This document shows, in pieces, positions 20,797 to 32,917 of a stretch of 61,112 nt of DNA (its first letter is position 1; each line of letters begins with the position of its first letter). The stretch covers positions 1-61,112 of the forward strand of contig NZ_JANEWG010000029.1 of the NCBI RefSeq assembly GCF_028069725.1, in the 5' to 3' direction. This DNA is from Citrobacter sp. Awk 4 (GTDB taxonomy: Bacteria; Pseudomonadota; Gammaproteobacteria; Enterobacterales; Enterobacteriaceae). The translations under genes were made by a program, and so were the position numbers. The notes beneath the pieces were generated by a model. It did no database searches. It saw nothing but the letters and a program-made list of their open reading frames with translations, and had not been told where the DNA came from.

Positions 20797-20991
20797 CTCG
20801 CTCCAGCCCCCGTCATCATGGAATCAAAAATTCCAAACCCTCAGCGCAGCATACCATAAAGGCCTGTCAGAGTTTGATTGCCCTCACACTCCGCAACGAG
20901 ACTCAATGATTCTCATTGTGTTTAATTTTATGAAATATATGATTCCAGTTATATCATAAAGTCACGACGAACCTGTAAGGCAACCTGCATT
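20797..20991. promoter_or_regulatory. murR-murQ divergent control region
   Basis: Two palindromes stand out. TGGAAT-CAAAA-ATTCCA (20819-20835) is 23 bp upstream of murR, and CAATGA-TTC-TCATTG (20904-20918) lies nearer murQ. A further AT-rich TATGAT/ATCATA pair spans about 20938-20958. These are candidate MurR and CRP sites; E. coli murQP is known to be MurR-repressed and CRP-dependent. Confidence 0.5.
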
Positions 20992-21888
20992 ATGAAACTT
21001 GAAAAGATGATTACCGAAGGGGCGAACCGCGCCTCTGCAGAAATTGACCGTGTATCGACATTAGAGATGTGCCAAATCATCAATAATGAGGATAAAACCG
21101 TTCCCCTTGCGATAGAGCGTGTGCTGCCTGATATCGCAGCGGCCATCGATATGATTACAGCTCAGGTCAGCGCTGGCGGACGTCTGATTTATACTGGCGC
21201 AGGGACGTCAGGCCGCCTCGGTGTTCTTGATGCCAGTGAATGTCCCCCGACTTACGGCGTGGCCCCTGGGGTCGTCGTGGGCGTGATTGCCGGGGGCGAT
21301 CGCGCGCTACAACACGCCATTGAAGGCGCAGAAGATGACCGGGAACTCGGCATCAACGACCTGAAAAAACTCGGATTGAACAACACCGATGTGGTGGTGG
21401 GCATCGCGGCCAGTGGTCGTACTCCGTATGTCATCGCCGGACTGGAATATGCCCGTAAAATCGGTTGTCGGACGATCGGCATCTCCTGTAATCCGGGCAG
21501 CGATGTGTCAAACACCGCAGAGCTGGCCATCACCCCCGTCGTCGGCGCAGAAGTGGTCACCGGTTCTTCTCGTATGAAAGCGGGCACCGCGCAAAAACTC
21601 GTTCTCAACATGCTCTCGACCGGTCTGATGATTAAATCAGGAAAAGTATTCGGAAATCTGATGGTGGACGTTGTCGCCACCAACGAAAAACTGAATGCCC
21701 GGCAGGTCAATATCGTCAAAAATGCAACAGGCTGTACTGAACAACAAGCCGAAGACGCGCTGTTGGCGTGTGCGCGTCACTGCAAAACGGCCATTATCAT
21801 GTTGCTGAAAAACCTCGATGCAACAGAAGCCAGGTTGCGGCTTGAGCAGCATGGCGGTTTCATTCGCCGGGTACTGGAAGAGGAATAA
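20992..21888 (+). CDS. murQ: N-acetylmuramic acid 6-phosphate etherase MurQ
   Basis: MurQ cleaves the lactyl ether of MurNAc 6-phosphate, giving GlcNAc 6-phosphate and D-lactate in peptidoglycan recycling. It has 298 residues as in E. coli. A SIS domain carries [21 protein letters not shown] (about 67-87), which includes the catalytic Glu, and [11 protein letters not shown] near 137. A C-terminal UBA-like helical segment follows. It is 5 bp before murP. Confidence 0.97.
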   Translation: MKLEKMITEGANRASAEIDRVSTLEMCQIINNEDKTVPLAIERVLPDIAAAIDMITAQVSAGGRLIYTGAGTSGRLGVLDASECPPTYGVAPGVVVGVIAGGDRALQHAIEGAEDDRELGINDLKKLGLNNTDVVVGIAASGRTPYVIAGLEYARKIGCRTIGISCNPGSDVSNTAELAITPVVGAEVVTGSSRMKAGTAQKLVLNMLSTGLMIKSGKVFGNLMVDVVATNEKLNARQVNIVKNATGCTEQQAEDALLACARHCKTAIIMLLKNLDATEARLRLEQHGGFIRRVLEEE

Positions 21889-21893
21889 CGGGA

Positions 21894-23318
21894 ATGGCAA
21901 AAGAAATCAGTCACGAACTCCTGAATACCATCATCGATCGGGTCGGCGGCGCGGCTAACATTGCCAAATGCGGTAACTGCATGACCCGTTTGCGGCTGTC
22001 TGTGCATGACAGCAGTCTGGTTGATCCCGCCATTAAAACGCTGGAGGGGGTGAAAGGCGTTTTGATCTCTGATAACCAGGTGCAGGTCATTTTTGGCCCA
22101 GGTAAAGCGCAACGCGCGGCAGATGCCATGAACGTGTTGTTGGGCGAAACGGTTACCCCACAGGCTGCGGAAATCGCTGCGCAGAACAAACGCCAGATTA
22201 AAGCGAAGCAGACATCCGGGATTCAGCAGTTTCTGTCAAAATTTGCCACTATTTTCACACCGCTGATCCCCGGCTTTATTGCCGCGGGTCTGCTACTTGG
22301 GATTGCGACGCTGATCGGTACCGTGATGCACGTCCCGGCCGATGCGACCGGGACGCTTCCCGATGCGCTGAACTTTATGAAGGTCTTCAGCAAAGGGCTG
22401 TTTACCTTTTTGGTTATTCTTATTGGTTACAACGCGGCGCAAGCGTTTGGCGGCACAGGGGTTAACGGTGCCATCATTGCCTCGCTATTCTTGCTGGGGT
22501 ACAACCCGGGCGCCACCACGGGTTATTACTCCGGTCTGCAGGATTTCTTTGGACTGCCGATAGACCCACGCGGCAACATTATTGGCGTCCTGATCGCCGC
22601 CTGGGCCAGCGCACGCATTGAAGGTCTGATTCGCCGTTTTATGCCTGATGATCTGGATATGCTTCTGACCTCCATGCTAACCCTGGTAATCACGGCGATT
22701 CTGGCTTATCTGGTGATTATGCCGCTGGGCGGATGGCTGTTCGAAGGGATGTCGTGGCTCTTTATCCATCTCAACAGCAATCCGCTGGGGTGTGCTGTCC
22801 TCGCCGGGCTTTTCCTGATTTCTGTCGTATTTGGCGTCCATCAGGGCTTTATTCCCGTCTATCTGGCGTTAATGAGCAGTCAGGGTTTTAACAGCTTGTT
22901 CCCGATACTTTCCATGGCGGGCGCGGGCCAGGTCGGGGCCGCACTGGCGCTCTACTGGCGGGCAGAAAAACACAGTGCGTTACGCAGCCAGGTTCGCGGC
23001 GCGATCATTCCAGGCTTACTTGGCGTCGGCGAACCGCTGATTTATGGCGTCACATTGCCGCGAATGAAGCCGTTTATCACCGCCTGCTTTGGTGGCGCGG
23101 CCGGTGGTCTGTTTATCGGTCTGGTGGCCTGGTCCGGTCTGCCGATGGGGTTAAACAGCGCCTTTGGCCCTTCCGGCCTGGTGGCCCTGCCATTAATGAC
23201 CTCAGCGCAAGGTATCCTCCCTGCAATGGCGGTGTATGCCGGTGGAATACTGATTTCCTGGGCGAGCGGTTTTATTTTTACGGTGCTCTTTGGCTGTCGT
23301 AACGTGAATCTGGATTAA
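21894..23318 (+). CDS. murP: PTS N-acetylmuramic acid permease IIBC, MurP
   Basis: MurP imports MurNAc with phosphorylation. It has 474 residues as in E. coli. An N-terminal EIIB domain (about 1-90) has phosphocysteine Cys29 in [11 protein letters not shown]. The EIIC domain (about 115-470) has about ten membrane segments and the family [10 protein letters not shown] and [13 protein letters not shown] motifs. It has no EIIA domain and depends on EIIA-Glc, encoded by crr in this window. In E. coli yfeW follows murP; here it is absent and a terminator follows. Confidence 0.97.
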   Translation: MAKEISHELLNTIIDRVGGAANIAKCGNCMTRLRLSVHDSSLVDPAIKTLEGVKGVLISDNQVQVIFGPGKAQRAADAMNVLLGETVTPQAAEIAAQNKRQIKAKQTSGIQQFLSKFATIFTPLIPGFIAAGLLLGIATLIGTVMHVPADATGTLPDALNFMKVFSKGLFTFLVILIGYNAAQAFGGTGVNGAIIASLFLLGYNPGATTGYYSGLQDFFGLPIDPRGNIIGVLIAAWASARIEGLIRRFMPDDLDMLLTSMLTLVITAILAYLVIMPLGGWLFEGMSWLFIHLNSNPLGCAVLAGLFLISVVFGVHQGFIPVYLALMSSQGFNSLFPILSMAGAGQVGAALALYWRAEKHSALRSQVRGAIIPGLLGVGEPLIYGVTLPRMKPFITACFGGAAGGLFIGLVAWSGLPMGLNSAFGPSGLVALPLMTSAQGILPAMAVYAGGILISWASGFIFTVLFGCRNVNLD

Positions 23319-23370
23319 AAAATGCAGCTTGCCCTCCGTTTCCCCCGCACCACGCTGAAACGTGAATAAC

Positions 23371-23408
23371 AAAAAGGCCAGTCAGTGACATCACTGACTG
23401 GCCTTTCA
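23371..23408. terminator. Bidirectional terminator between murP and yfeX
   Basis: A 16-bp perfect stem, AAAGGCCAGTCAGTGA with TCACTGACTGGCCTTT, is flanked by A residues on one side and T residues on the other. It lies between the convergent genes. Confidence 0.9.
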
Positions 23409-23429
23409 ACGAGCAAAGCCGTTAACGCC

Positions 23430-24370
<941 letters not shown>

Positions 24371-24426
24371 ATTGATGGGGGCTATTGTAACCGTTTTTTC
24401 TGCGAGGCGGTTTGTTTCGACGCAAA

Positions 24427-25002
24427 TTAACGACGCCAGATAATTTTGCTCACCGTCCAGTTTTTCAGCGTGTCATCAGAGGGCATTAAGCCTTCCGGAC
24501 CGCTCCACTCACCAGAGAAAACATAGCTAATATGCTGACTGCCTTCCGCTTTACACTCTACAGCATTGCTGTCATCACCCGACGCCAACTCGCAGTTGCC
24601 GAATGCCTTACTGTAAAGGTCGCTAAACGGTGTACCGATCTCCACACCGGTGTGTGCCGGAATTTCGCTGTCCAGAACAGCAATCCGGCTAAGGGTTCCC
24701 TGGTCGCCGTTGATCACCATCGCGACCTTGTCGCCCTTCATCGCCTCGAAATAACGTACGACATTGCCGTTATCCGTTTTCATCCCGCTACGCAGGCGAT
24801 AGTCGCCATCCAGCGCATCAGCAATGGCGTTTTCATCAAGCGGGGTGGATGCCGTTAATGTCCCTACGCCTTGTTCAGTGACTTCTGTCGACGAGCCAAA
24901 CCAGTTCCACGGGTTGGCCGCAGACCAGTTCACCGAAGAGAGCGTGGAGCAGCCAGTTAAGGCCAACGGCAAAGCACATACCAGTAAACGCAGCGATTTC
25001 AT
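24427..25002 (-). CDS. yfeY: Lipoprotein YfeY (DUF1131)
   Basis: The 191-residue protein has a lipoprotein signal MKSLRLLVCALPLALTGC with lipobox LTGC, so Cys18 is the lipidated residue. Ser follows Cys, which favours outer-membrane sorting. The mature part is DUF1131 (RsiV-like) and its role is unknown; in E. coli yfeY is a sigma-E regulon member. Upstream of yfeX, possibly co-transcribed. Confidence 0.92.
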   Translation of the reverse strand: MKSLRLLVCALPLALTGCSTLSSVNWSAANPWNWFGSSTEVTEQGVGTLTASTPLDENAIADALDGDYRLRSGMKTDNGNVVRYFEAMKGDKVAMVINGDQGTLSRIAVLDSEIPAHTGVEIGTPFSDLYSKAFGNCELASGDDSNAVECKAEGSQHISYVFSGEWSGPEGLMPSDDTLKNWTVSKIIWRR

Positions 25003-25062
25003 CTCACTTCCTTTCTTTATTAATTAACCTTGGTTGGAGTCCGGCTTCGCTAAAAAGTGCCG

Positions 25063-25518
25063 TTATTCTTTTTCAATGGCAAAACAGGCACGTAAACGCC
25101 GGTGAGTCACCAGCCAGATAAGCGCGACGATATCCACGACGACCAGCGCCAGCCCGACGCCGCTGACCGGCTCCCCCATCAACCACAATACCGGTTGCCA
25201 GCAAAGCAGAACTGACTGGGCAAAAATCAAAAGCCAGCGAACTCCGTGCCACAGAACCGGAAACGCGAAGCGCCGCCCACTGAGTAAAAACGCCAACACG
25301 GCGGGTACGCCAGGGATGAGCCCCAGCCAAAAAGCGTGGTGATCGGGATAAAACAGATTCAGCAGCGTATTGCCCTGATCGCGGGATGAGCCCGCAATCA
25401 CAAACAATACCCAGGTACGCGCCTGTAGCAACAGAACGCACCAGAACAGAAAAGGCAGGCGTAAACGTCCGTGACTGTCGTAGTCGCCAGGATGAAACTC
25501 AATACTCTTCATCTTCAA
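25063..25518 (-). CDS. yfeZ: Inner membrane protein YfeZ (DUF2919)
   Basis: The 151-residue protein has about four membrane segments (near 22-45, 60-80, 85-105 and 120-140). DUF2919 family, unknown function. The first 20 bp overlap the 3' end of ypeA in another frame, so translation is coupled. Two starts, M1 and M3, are possible; I keep the longer, which gives the E. coli length. Confidence 0.88.
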   Translation of the reverse strand: MKMKSIEFHPGDYDSHGRLRLPFLFWCVLLLQARTWVLFVIAGSSRDQGNTLLNLFYPDHHAFWLGLIPGVPAVLAFLLSGRRFAFPVLWHGVRWLLIFAQSVLLCWQPVLWLMGEPVSGVGLALVVVDIVALIWLVTHRRLRACFAIEKE

Positions 25519-25924
25519 TCAAACGCTTACCCAAATTCAGCACATCGCTGTGCTCGTAGCCCAGGCGCTCATACATGCCCAGCACGACGTCGTTATCGTC
25601 GCGCACCATGATTTGAATTTTCGGGCAACCGCGGGCAATCAGCTTTTTCTCCAGTCGGTTCAGTAGCGCATTGGCGATGCCACGACCACGAAACTCCGGG
25701 TGCACGCCAAGATAGTACGCCGAGCCGCGATGTCCGTCGTATCCCCCCATCACCGTGCCGACAACTTCGCCGTTCACCTCAGCGACCAGGAACAAGCTGA
25801 CGTCATGGTTCACCTTACGCTCGATGTCCATTTCCGGATCGTTCCATGGACGCAACAGATCACAGCGCTCCCAAAGGGTGATCACCTCTTCGAAATCTTG
25901 CTGGCGGAAAACGCGTATCTCCAT
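25499..25924 (-). CDS. ypeA: GNAT-family acetyltransferase YpeA
   Basis: The 141-residue protein has the GNAT fold: acetyl-CoA pyrophosphate loop in [14 protein letters not shown] (about 77-90), preceded by the beta-bulge strand AYYLGVHP. The [15 protein letters not shown] start matches E. coli YpeA, reported as a protein lysine acetyltransferase candidate. Substrate is not established. First gene of ypeA-yfeZ. Confidence 0.92.
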   Translation of the reverse strand: MEIRVFRQQDFEEVITLWERCDLLRPWNDPEMDIERKVNHDVSLFLVAEVNGEVVGTVMGGYDGHRGSAYYLGVHPEFRGRGIANALLNRLEKKLIARGCPKIQIMVRDDNDVVLGMYERLGYEHSDVLNLGKRLIEDEEY

Positions 25925-26138
25925 GGTATGAGTTACCTTTTAGGGTTAAAAACTGTGATTATGGCGCGATCGTCTGATTTAGCCAATATCTGACGCGAAG
26001 CGGCGAAAAAAATGGCATAATACGACCATTGTCACGTATTGAAATGAAACGTAAAACAATTCTCATCCTGAACAGTCGTAACGGAATACGCGGTACGATA
26101 TAACATCTGGAACTTATATTTATTACAACTCAGGCCGT

Positions 26139-27910
<1,772 letters not shown>

Positions 27911-28324
27911 TTGTCTGATGGCGCTTCGCTTATCAGGCCTACAAATTGCACAGAATTGTACGCCGGATAAGGCGCGAAAACGTCGCCATCCGGCATCGGT
28001 ATTGCGTCATTGTCTGATGGCGCTTCGCTTATCAGGCCTACAGCTTATCAGGTCTACAAATTGCACAGACTCGTAGGCCGGATAAGGCGTGAAAACGTCG
28101 CCATCCGGCATCAGTATTGCGTCATTGCCTGATGGCGCTGCGCTTATCAGGTCTACAAATTGCACAGACTTGTACGCCGGATAAGGCGCAAAAACGTCGC
28201 CATCCGGCATCGGTATTGCGTCATTGTCTGATGGCGCTTCGCTTATCAGACCTACAGCTTATCAGGTCTACAAATTGCACAGACTTGTAGGCCGGATAAG
28301 ACGCAAAGCGTCGCCATCCGGCAC
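27911..28324. repeat. BIME array: four tandem REP-pair units between hemF and eutR
   Basis: Units start at 27911, 28010, 28125 and 28224. Each holds an inverted pair of REP cores: CTGATGGCGCTTCGCTTATCAG, then GCCGGATAAGGCG...CGCCATCCGGC. Units 1 and 3 are 99 bp; unit 2 (115 bp) and unit 4 carry an extra 16 bp, a copy of the AGCTTATCAGGTCTAC half-palindrome. The last unit ends near the eutR 3' end. The 425 bp between the two genes contain no convincing reading frame. The array separates convergent hemF and eutR and may act as a terminator or gyrase/IHF site. Confidence 0.92.
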
Positions 28325-28335
28325 ACACGCTGCAC

Positions 28336-29388
28336 TTACCCCCACTGGCGCATCCGCTGGTGCAACGTCAGCGACGGTTTCTCGGCAAACAGGTGCTGAT
28401 AATCGGTGGCAAACTGTCCCAAATGCCAGAACCCCCACTGCATCGCGGCGTCTTTGACCGTGACGTTTTTCGACCAGGGGCTTATCAACTCACGACGCAC
28501 CGCATTTAAGCGGATCCTTTTCAACCACGCGTTTGGCCCTATACCTAAAATCGCGTGAAAAGCGTTTTGCAGCGTGCGGCGGCTCACATGCAGTTGATTA
28601 CACAAATCCAGTACGGTCAGCGGCTCTGACATATTATCCAGCACATACTCGCGCGCGCGCGACAGCAAGCGTCGATAGCTCTGATGGCTGATGCTCTCAG
28701 CGGTCATGATCGGCTGCGCTTCCTCCAGCATCGTGCCCATCGCCAACAACAAATTATCCCGCAGTACTTTACGTACGGCGGGCTGATGTAAATTACCTGG
28801 ATTCTCGCTGAAGGTCGCCAGCGCCTGCTGCACGAACCCCCACAGCTCCGCTTTATGCTGTTCTTTTACCTCCAGCGCTGACTGGTTGCGCAGCATATGC
28901 AGCACCCGTTCCGGGTTATGTAAAAGGTTCGCATTCCGTGTAATGGCCTCTTCGGAGATGACCACCCCAAGAATGGTGTAATCATCCGGGGTGCTCAACT
29001 CAAATTCGGTTCCCCCCGGTCGGGTCGCAATCTCCGCGCTGCCAAGGCACTGCGAACCAATAAATCCCTGCTCGCCGCGTGTCGCCGGAATGCCAAACCA
29101 GAATGAGTTTGGCCAGACCAGACAAGATTGTCGTAACGCCAGACCGGTGTATTCACGGAATACCTGAATATCATCCAGCAGGATTTCCGTGAATTCGCCA
29201 TGAAATTTGCCGGGATTCAGCTGATCATAGATCTGCTGCCAGGCGGTAATGGTAAGGGCGTGCTCATAAACATCCGTTGTCCGTCGCTGGTGAACCGCGT
29301 CCACCTCGACCTTCGGCGTAAGTTTAACGTCTTCGGGCAACGCTTCATGATAAAGATGATGCAAGTTTGCTGTACGGGTCTTTTTCAT
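28336..29388 (-). CDS. eutR: AraC-family activator EutR
   Basis: EutR activates the eut operon when ethanolamine and adenosylcobalamin are both present, and is itself the last gene of that operon, giving positive feedback. It has 350 residues as in E. coli and Salmonella. A C-terminal AraC/XylS DNA-binding domain (about 245-345) has two helix-turn-helix motifs, [21 protein letters not shown] and [19 protein letters not shown]. The N-terminal region is the effector-sensing part. It is 49 bp after eutK. Confidence 0.95.
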   Translation of the reverse strand: MKKTRTANLHHLYHEALPEDVKLTPKVEVDAVHQRRTTDVYEHALTITAWQQIYDQLNPGKFHGEFTEILLDDIQVFREYTGLALRQSCLVWPNSFWFGIPATRGEQGFIGSQCLGSAEIATRPGGTEFELSTPDDYTILGVVISEEAITRNANLLHNPERVLHMLRNQSALEVKEQHKAELWGFVQQALATFSENPGNLHQPAVRKVLRDNLLLAMGTMLEEAQPIMTAESISHQSYRRLLSRAREYVLDNMSEPLTVLDLCNQLHVSRRTLQNAFHAILGIGPNAWLKRIRLNAVRRELISPWSKNVTVKDAAMQWGFWHLGQFATDYQHLFAEKPSLTLHQRMRQWG

Positions 29389-29437
29389 GATCTTTTAAGC
29401 CGGGAACTTCACCGAAGCCCCCGGCGCCTCCGACAGG

Positions 29438-29944
29438 TTATACGTTCTTCAGACGATAGCGACTACTGCGTTTACGCAACGTCCCATCAGAAAAGAGCTG
29501 TTCCAGCGCATTTCTGGCTTTTTCAAGTGGCCAGCCAAAGTGCGCCGCCACCTCCCCTGCCGTCATTCCCTGACGTATTGTTGCCAACTGCGCCAGCAGT
29601 TCCTCCAGGGATTCAGACGCCACCGGCTCATCTGGCGTCTTTTCCGATTTCACAGATTGTGTTGGCTGGCGCTTAAACGTGCCGATCAGCCACTGGGTGT
29701 CATCGTCTGGCCGCCCGATTTCCTTGCGACTGATAACACGGCCTGTTCGCTGTGCGGCAGCGCTTCCGGAATCCAGCGCCGCGCGACACGCCGCTAAATC
29801 CCCCTCAACCACCAGCGTAAGCCTGCCAGGATCGAGCACTTCGTGACTGAGCAGACGCACGTTGGCGGCTTTCAGCATGGCATCCGCAGCATCAACAGCG
29901 GCAACCATGCCATCCACTTCCAGTAATCCCAGTGCATTGATCAT
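29438..29944 (-). CDS. eutK: Microcompartment shell protein EutK
   Basis: EutK has 168 residues. Residues 1-90 form a single BMC shell domain (INALGLLEVDGMVAAVDAADAMLKAA). After a charged Pro/Ser-rich linker, residues about 108-165 form a winged-helix-like domain (VAAHFGWPLEKARNALEQLF), described for E. coli EutK as a likely nucleic-acid-binding domain. EutK is reported as monomeric, unlike other BMC proteins. eutL lies 11 bp upstream. Confidence 0.95.
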   Translation of the reverse strand: MINALGLLEVDGMVAAVDAADAMLKAANVRLLSHEVLDPGRLTLVVEGDLAACRAALDSGSAAAQRTGRVISRKEIGRPDDDTQWLIGTFKRQPTQSVKSEKTPDEPVASESLEELLAQLATIRQGMTAGEVAAHFGWPLEKARNALEQLFSDGTLRKRSSRYRLKNV

Positions 29945-29955
29945 GGAAACCTCCC

Positions 29956-30615
29956 TTACGCGCGCTGCACTGGATTACGAGCAATATCCAGAACGGCATC
30001 GGCAAACGCGTTACAGGCTGCTTTACAGGCGGCCTGGCTGCCGGTCAGAAACGCAGCGGAATAGTTGGTTTCTGACGGCGGCGGCACGTAGGTCACCAGT
30101 TGTACATCGGCAGATTTCAGCGCCGCATCAATCCCAAATGTCGCTTCCAGCGGCGGCGCCACCAGATAGGCCATCGGATCGCCGAGTCGACACCCGGCCG
30201 TTGCCGAAAGATACGAACCGGTACGTGAAACCACATGCGCGAGGAATGCCGTGTTTTCTGCATCGTTCGCCCACTGGAACGCCGCGCCACTTTCGATGTT
30301 GGCGACCATCGCGTCCAGACCGGCACGCACTTCCGCCGGATTCGGGCCGCCGAGCATGATCATCACTTCACCGGCTGTCGGTGACGGGCCATGCGCGGCT
30401 CCCGCATACAGCGAGCGGCCATACACGACTTCGACCATCGCCTGTTTGGTGGCTTCATCTGCGGCAATATACGCTACATCATCAGAATCTGCAGTGATGA
30501 GTCCGAGACTACGTATATGTGGCGGTAATTTAAGTTCACGTGCAAACTCAGCGTTAACGGAGGCAATTACACGCATCGCGGTGACCGAGGGTCGAATTAA
30601 ATCTAATGCTGGCAT
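29956..30615 (-). CDS. eutL: Microcompartment shell protein EutL
   Basis: EutL is a tandem BMC-domain protein (219 residues as in E. coli) whose trimers form pseudohexameric shell tiles with a gated central pore. Two circularly permuted BMC repeats occupy about 1-105 and 106-219. The pore region is proposed to bind ethanolamine and control passage of larger molecules. It follows eutC by 9 bp. Confidence 0.96.
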   Translation of the reverse strand: MPALDLIRPSVTAMRVIASVNAEFARELKLPPHIRSLGLITADSDDVAYIAADEATKQAMVEVVYGRSLYAGAAHGPSPTAGEVMIMLGGPNPAEVRAGLDAMVANIESGAAFQWANDAENTAFLAHVVSRTGSYLSATAGCRLGDPMAYLVAPPLEATFGIDAALKSADVQLVTYVPPPSETNYSAAFLTGSQAACKAACNAFADAVLDIARNPVQRA

Positions 30616-30624
30616 GATGCCTCC

Positions 30625-31524
30625 TTAACGGGTCATGTTGATGCCGGACGCTTTCTGCTCCAGCATACGTTTTGCCAAATCTACAATCACAGCGGCCGCT
30701 TCAACTGGCGGTGTACCGCCCTGGTGAATGTTGGAAATACAGGTACGGTCAGCCTCAACGGTCGTTGCTACGCGGGGTGAATAAACGGCGTAGCAGGAGA
30801 GACTTTCCGACTGCCCCAGACCCGGACGCTCACCGACCAGCAGTATCACCACTTTCGCGCCAAGAATTTCGCCGATCTGATCTTCGATCTTCACACGGCC
30901 ATAGCGCACAAAGAACGGAGTACCGACTTTCAGCCCCGCCTGTTTTAACCCGGCCAGCAACGGCGGCAGGATCTCTTCATAGTTGGCGGTAATGGCGTCG
31001 GTAGAGAGGCCATCGGAAACCACCACCTGCACGTCCGGATTCGCCAGACACTGTGCCTTCAGCGCCTCAATAGCCTCCGGGCTCAGACGACGGCCCATGT
31101 CCGGGCGGGTCAGGTACAGGTTTTTGTCGCTAATTTCCGAACGCACTTCCAGCAGCCCCTGCGCTTTCACCCACTCTTCCGGCACCTCTTTCAGGACGGT
31201 ATCTTTCGAGCGTGAGTGGTCAGCCAGGAAACGCAGCAGCGCCTGAGTACGCGGACGCGGACCCGCACGACCGGTACAGACGCGCGCGGCAGTGCTGCGA
31301 CGCAGCTCCGTCAGCACATCAGCGCGGTTCGGGTTCTCCACGCCAATCCAGGCTTTGGCTTCGGCTGAACCCAAGTCCAGCGCGCAGCTTTCCGCCGCAG
31401 AGGAGGCGGCACATTGCGTCGTGCTGCATTGCGCTTGTGGTGACGGCGCGGATGCCTGCGGCTGCGGTTGTCCCATTGACGCCATTACACTGCGTACAAT
31501 TTCTTCAATCTGTTTTTGATCCAT
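30625..31524 (-). CDS. eutC: Ethanolamine ammonia-lyase small subunit EutC
   Basis: EutC is the light subunit of adenosylcobalamin-dependent ethanolamine ammonia-lyase, which cleaves ethanolamine to acetaldehyde and ammonia. It has 299 residues. The N-terminal helix [18 protein letters not shown] and the Ala/Pro/Gln-rich linker (about 19-45) form the encapsulation signal that brings the enzyme into the microcompartment. The cobalamin-binding domain contains the [15 protein letters not shown] segment near 215-230. It lies 20 bp after eutB. Confidence 0.97.
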   Translation of the reverse strand: MDQKQIEEIVRSVMASMGQPQPQASAPSPQAQCSTTQCAASSAAESCALDLGSAEAKAWIGVENPNRADVLTELRRSTAARVCTGRAGPRPRTQALLRFLADHSRSKDTVLKEVPEEWVKAQGLLEVRSEISDKNLYLTRPDMGRRLSPEAIEALKAQCLANPDVQVVVSDGLSTDAITANYEEILPPLLAGLKQAGLKVGTPFFVRYGRVKIEDQIGEILGAKVVILLVGERPGLGQSESLSCYAVYSPRVATTVEADRTCISNIHQGGTPPVEAAAVIVDLAKRMLEQKASGINMTR

Positions 31525-31544
31525 TGTTTGTCATCCCCGCGTCA

Positions 31545-32906
31545 TCAGAAGAACAGTGACGGATCGCCCGCCCGTTTGGTCAGACGACCATTTGCCATAA
31601 TGCCCATCGTTTCCAGCCAGCGTTCAAACTCCGGCGACGGACGCAGATTCAGCAACTGACGCACGGTCGCGGTATCGTGGAAGGCGGTAGTCTGGTAGTT
31701 GAGCATGATGTCGTCACCGAGCGGCATGCCCATGATGTAGTTGCAGCCAGCGGTGGCGAGCAGAATCATCAGGTTTTCGTTGAGGTTCTGGTCGGCATCG
31801 GCATGGTTGGTGTAGCAGCAGTCACAGCCCATCGAAATGCCGCTCAGCTTGCCCATAAAGTGATCTTCCAGACCGGCGCGGATAATCTGGCGGTCGTTGT
31901 AGAGATACTCCGGCCCGATAAAGCCCACCACGGTATTGACGAGGAACGGATCGTAATGGCGCGCCAGACCGTAGTTACGCGCTTCCATCGTCACCTGATC
32001 CGCACCGAAGTTAGCGCCCGCTGACAGCGCGGAACCCTGCCCGGTTTCAAAGTACAGGCAGTTTTCCCCGGCGATACGGTTGAACTCTGCGCCGACGGCA
32101 CGCGCCTCATCCAGCATTGCCAGTTCAACGCCAAACTCTTTCAGCCCTTTTTCACTGCCGCAAATACTCTGGAAAATAAGCCCGCCCGGCGCACCGCGAC
32201 GAATAGCTTCAATCTGGGTGGTGACGTGCGCCAGCACGCAGCCCTGAGTCGGGATGTTGAACTTGTCGATAACCCCGTAAACGGTGTCCAGCACGCGGCT
32301 TAAGTTCTCCACGTCATCCGTTACCGGGTTAACGCCGATCACCGCATCGCCCGCACCGAAGGAGAGCCCCTCGTAGATTTGCGCCGCAATACTCTGCACA
32401 TCATCACGGGTGTCGTTCGGCTGTAAGCGGCAGCTGAACGTGCCAGGCAAACCAATGGTGGTGTTAGCCTTTTTGATTACCGGCATCTTCTTGCCGCCGT
32501 AGATCAGGTCAGCGTTTGAACAGATTTTGGCGACCGCCGCCACCACTTCCGAAGTCAAACCTTTACGCGTGAAGGCAATGTCGTCAACGGAGGTTTCATC
32601 GCTCAGCACGTATTCGCGCAGCTCGCTGATGCTCCAGTTTTTAATGCGGTTATAGGCCGTTTCGTTGACGTCATCCTGAATCAGACGCGTAACGCAATCC
32701 TCCTCATAGGAAATCACCGGGTTGTTGCGAATATCCGCTACCGTCATTTCCGACAACACCTGTTTCGCAGCAACACGCTCTTGCGAGCTTTCTGCGGCGA
32801 CCCCTGCCAGCACATCCCCCGAACGCAGTTCGTTGGCTTTTGCCAGCACCTCTTTTACATCCTTAAACTGATAAACATTGCCGAACAATGTGGTCTTTAG
32901 TTTCAT
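31545..32906 (-). CDS. eutB: Ethanolamine ammonia-lyase large subunit EutB
   Basis: EutB is the catalytic (alpha/beta)8-barrel subunit. It has 453 residues as in E. coli and Salmonella. Family landmarks include FSCRLQPNDTRDDVQS near 157-172, INPVTDD-like GVNPVTDDVENL near 192, FQSICGSEKG near 245 with FETGQGSALSAGANFGADQ near 285-303, and MGCDCCYTNHADAD near 360. It works with EutC, with cofactor upkeep by EutA and EutT. Confidence 0.98.
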   Translation of the reverse strand: MKLKTTLFGNVYQFKDVKEVLAKANELRSGDVLAGVAAESSQERVAAKQVLSEMTVADIRNNPVISYEEDCVTRLIQDDVNETAYNRIKNWSISELREYVLSDETSVDDIAFTRKGLTSEVVAAVAKICSNADLIYGGKKMPVIKKANTTIGLPGTFSCRLQPNDTRDDVQSIAAQIYEGLSFGAGDAVIGVNPVTDDVENLSRVLDTVYGVIDKFNIPTQGCVLAHVTTQIEAIRRGAPGGLIFQSICGSEKGLKEFGVELAMLDEARAVGAEFNRIAGENCLYFETGQGSALSAGANFGADQVTMEARNYGLARHYDPFLVNTVVGFIGPEYLYNDRQIIRAGLEDHFMGKLSGISMGCDCCYTNHADADQNLNENLMILLATAGCNYIMGMPLGDDIMLNYQTTAFHDTATVRQLLNLRPSPEFERWLETMGIMANGRLTKRAGDPSLFF

Positions 32907-32917
32907 AAGTCGTTCCC

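Noticed and set aside
27911-28324. Possible CRISPR array
   Set aside because: Units are about 100 bp with internal inverted REP pairs and nearly identical throughout; there are no unique spacers and no cas genes.
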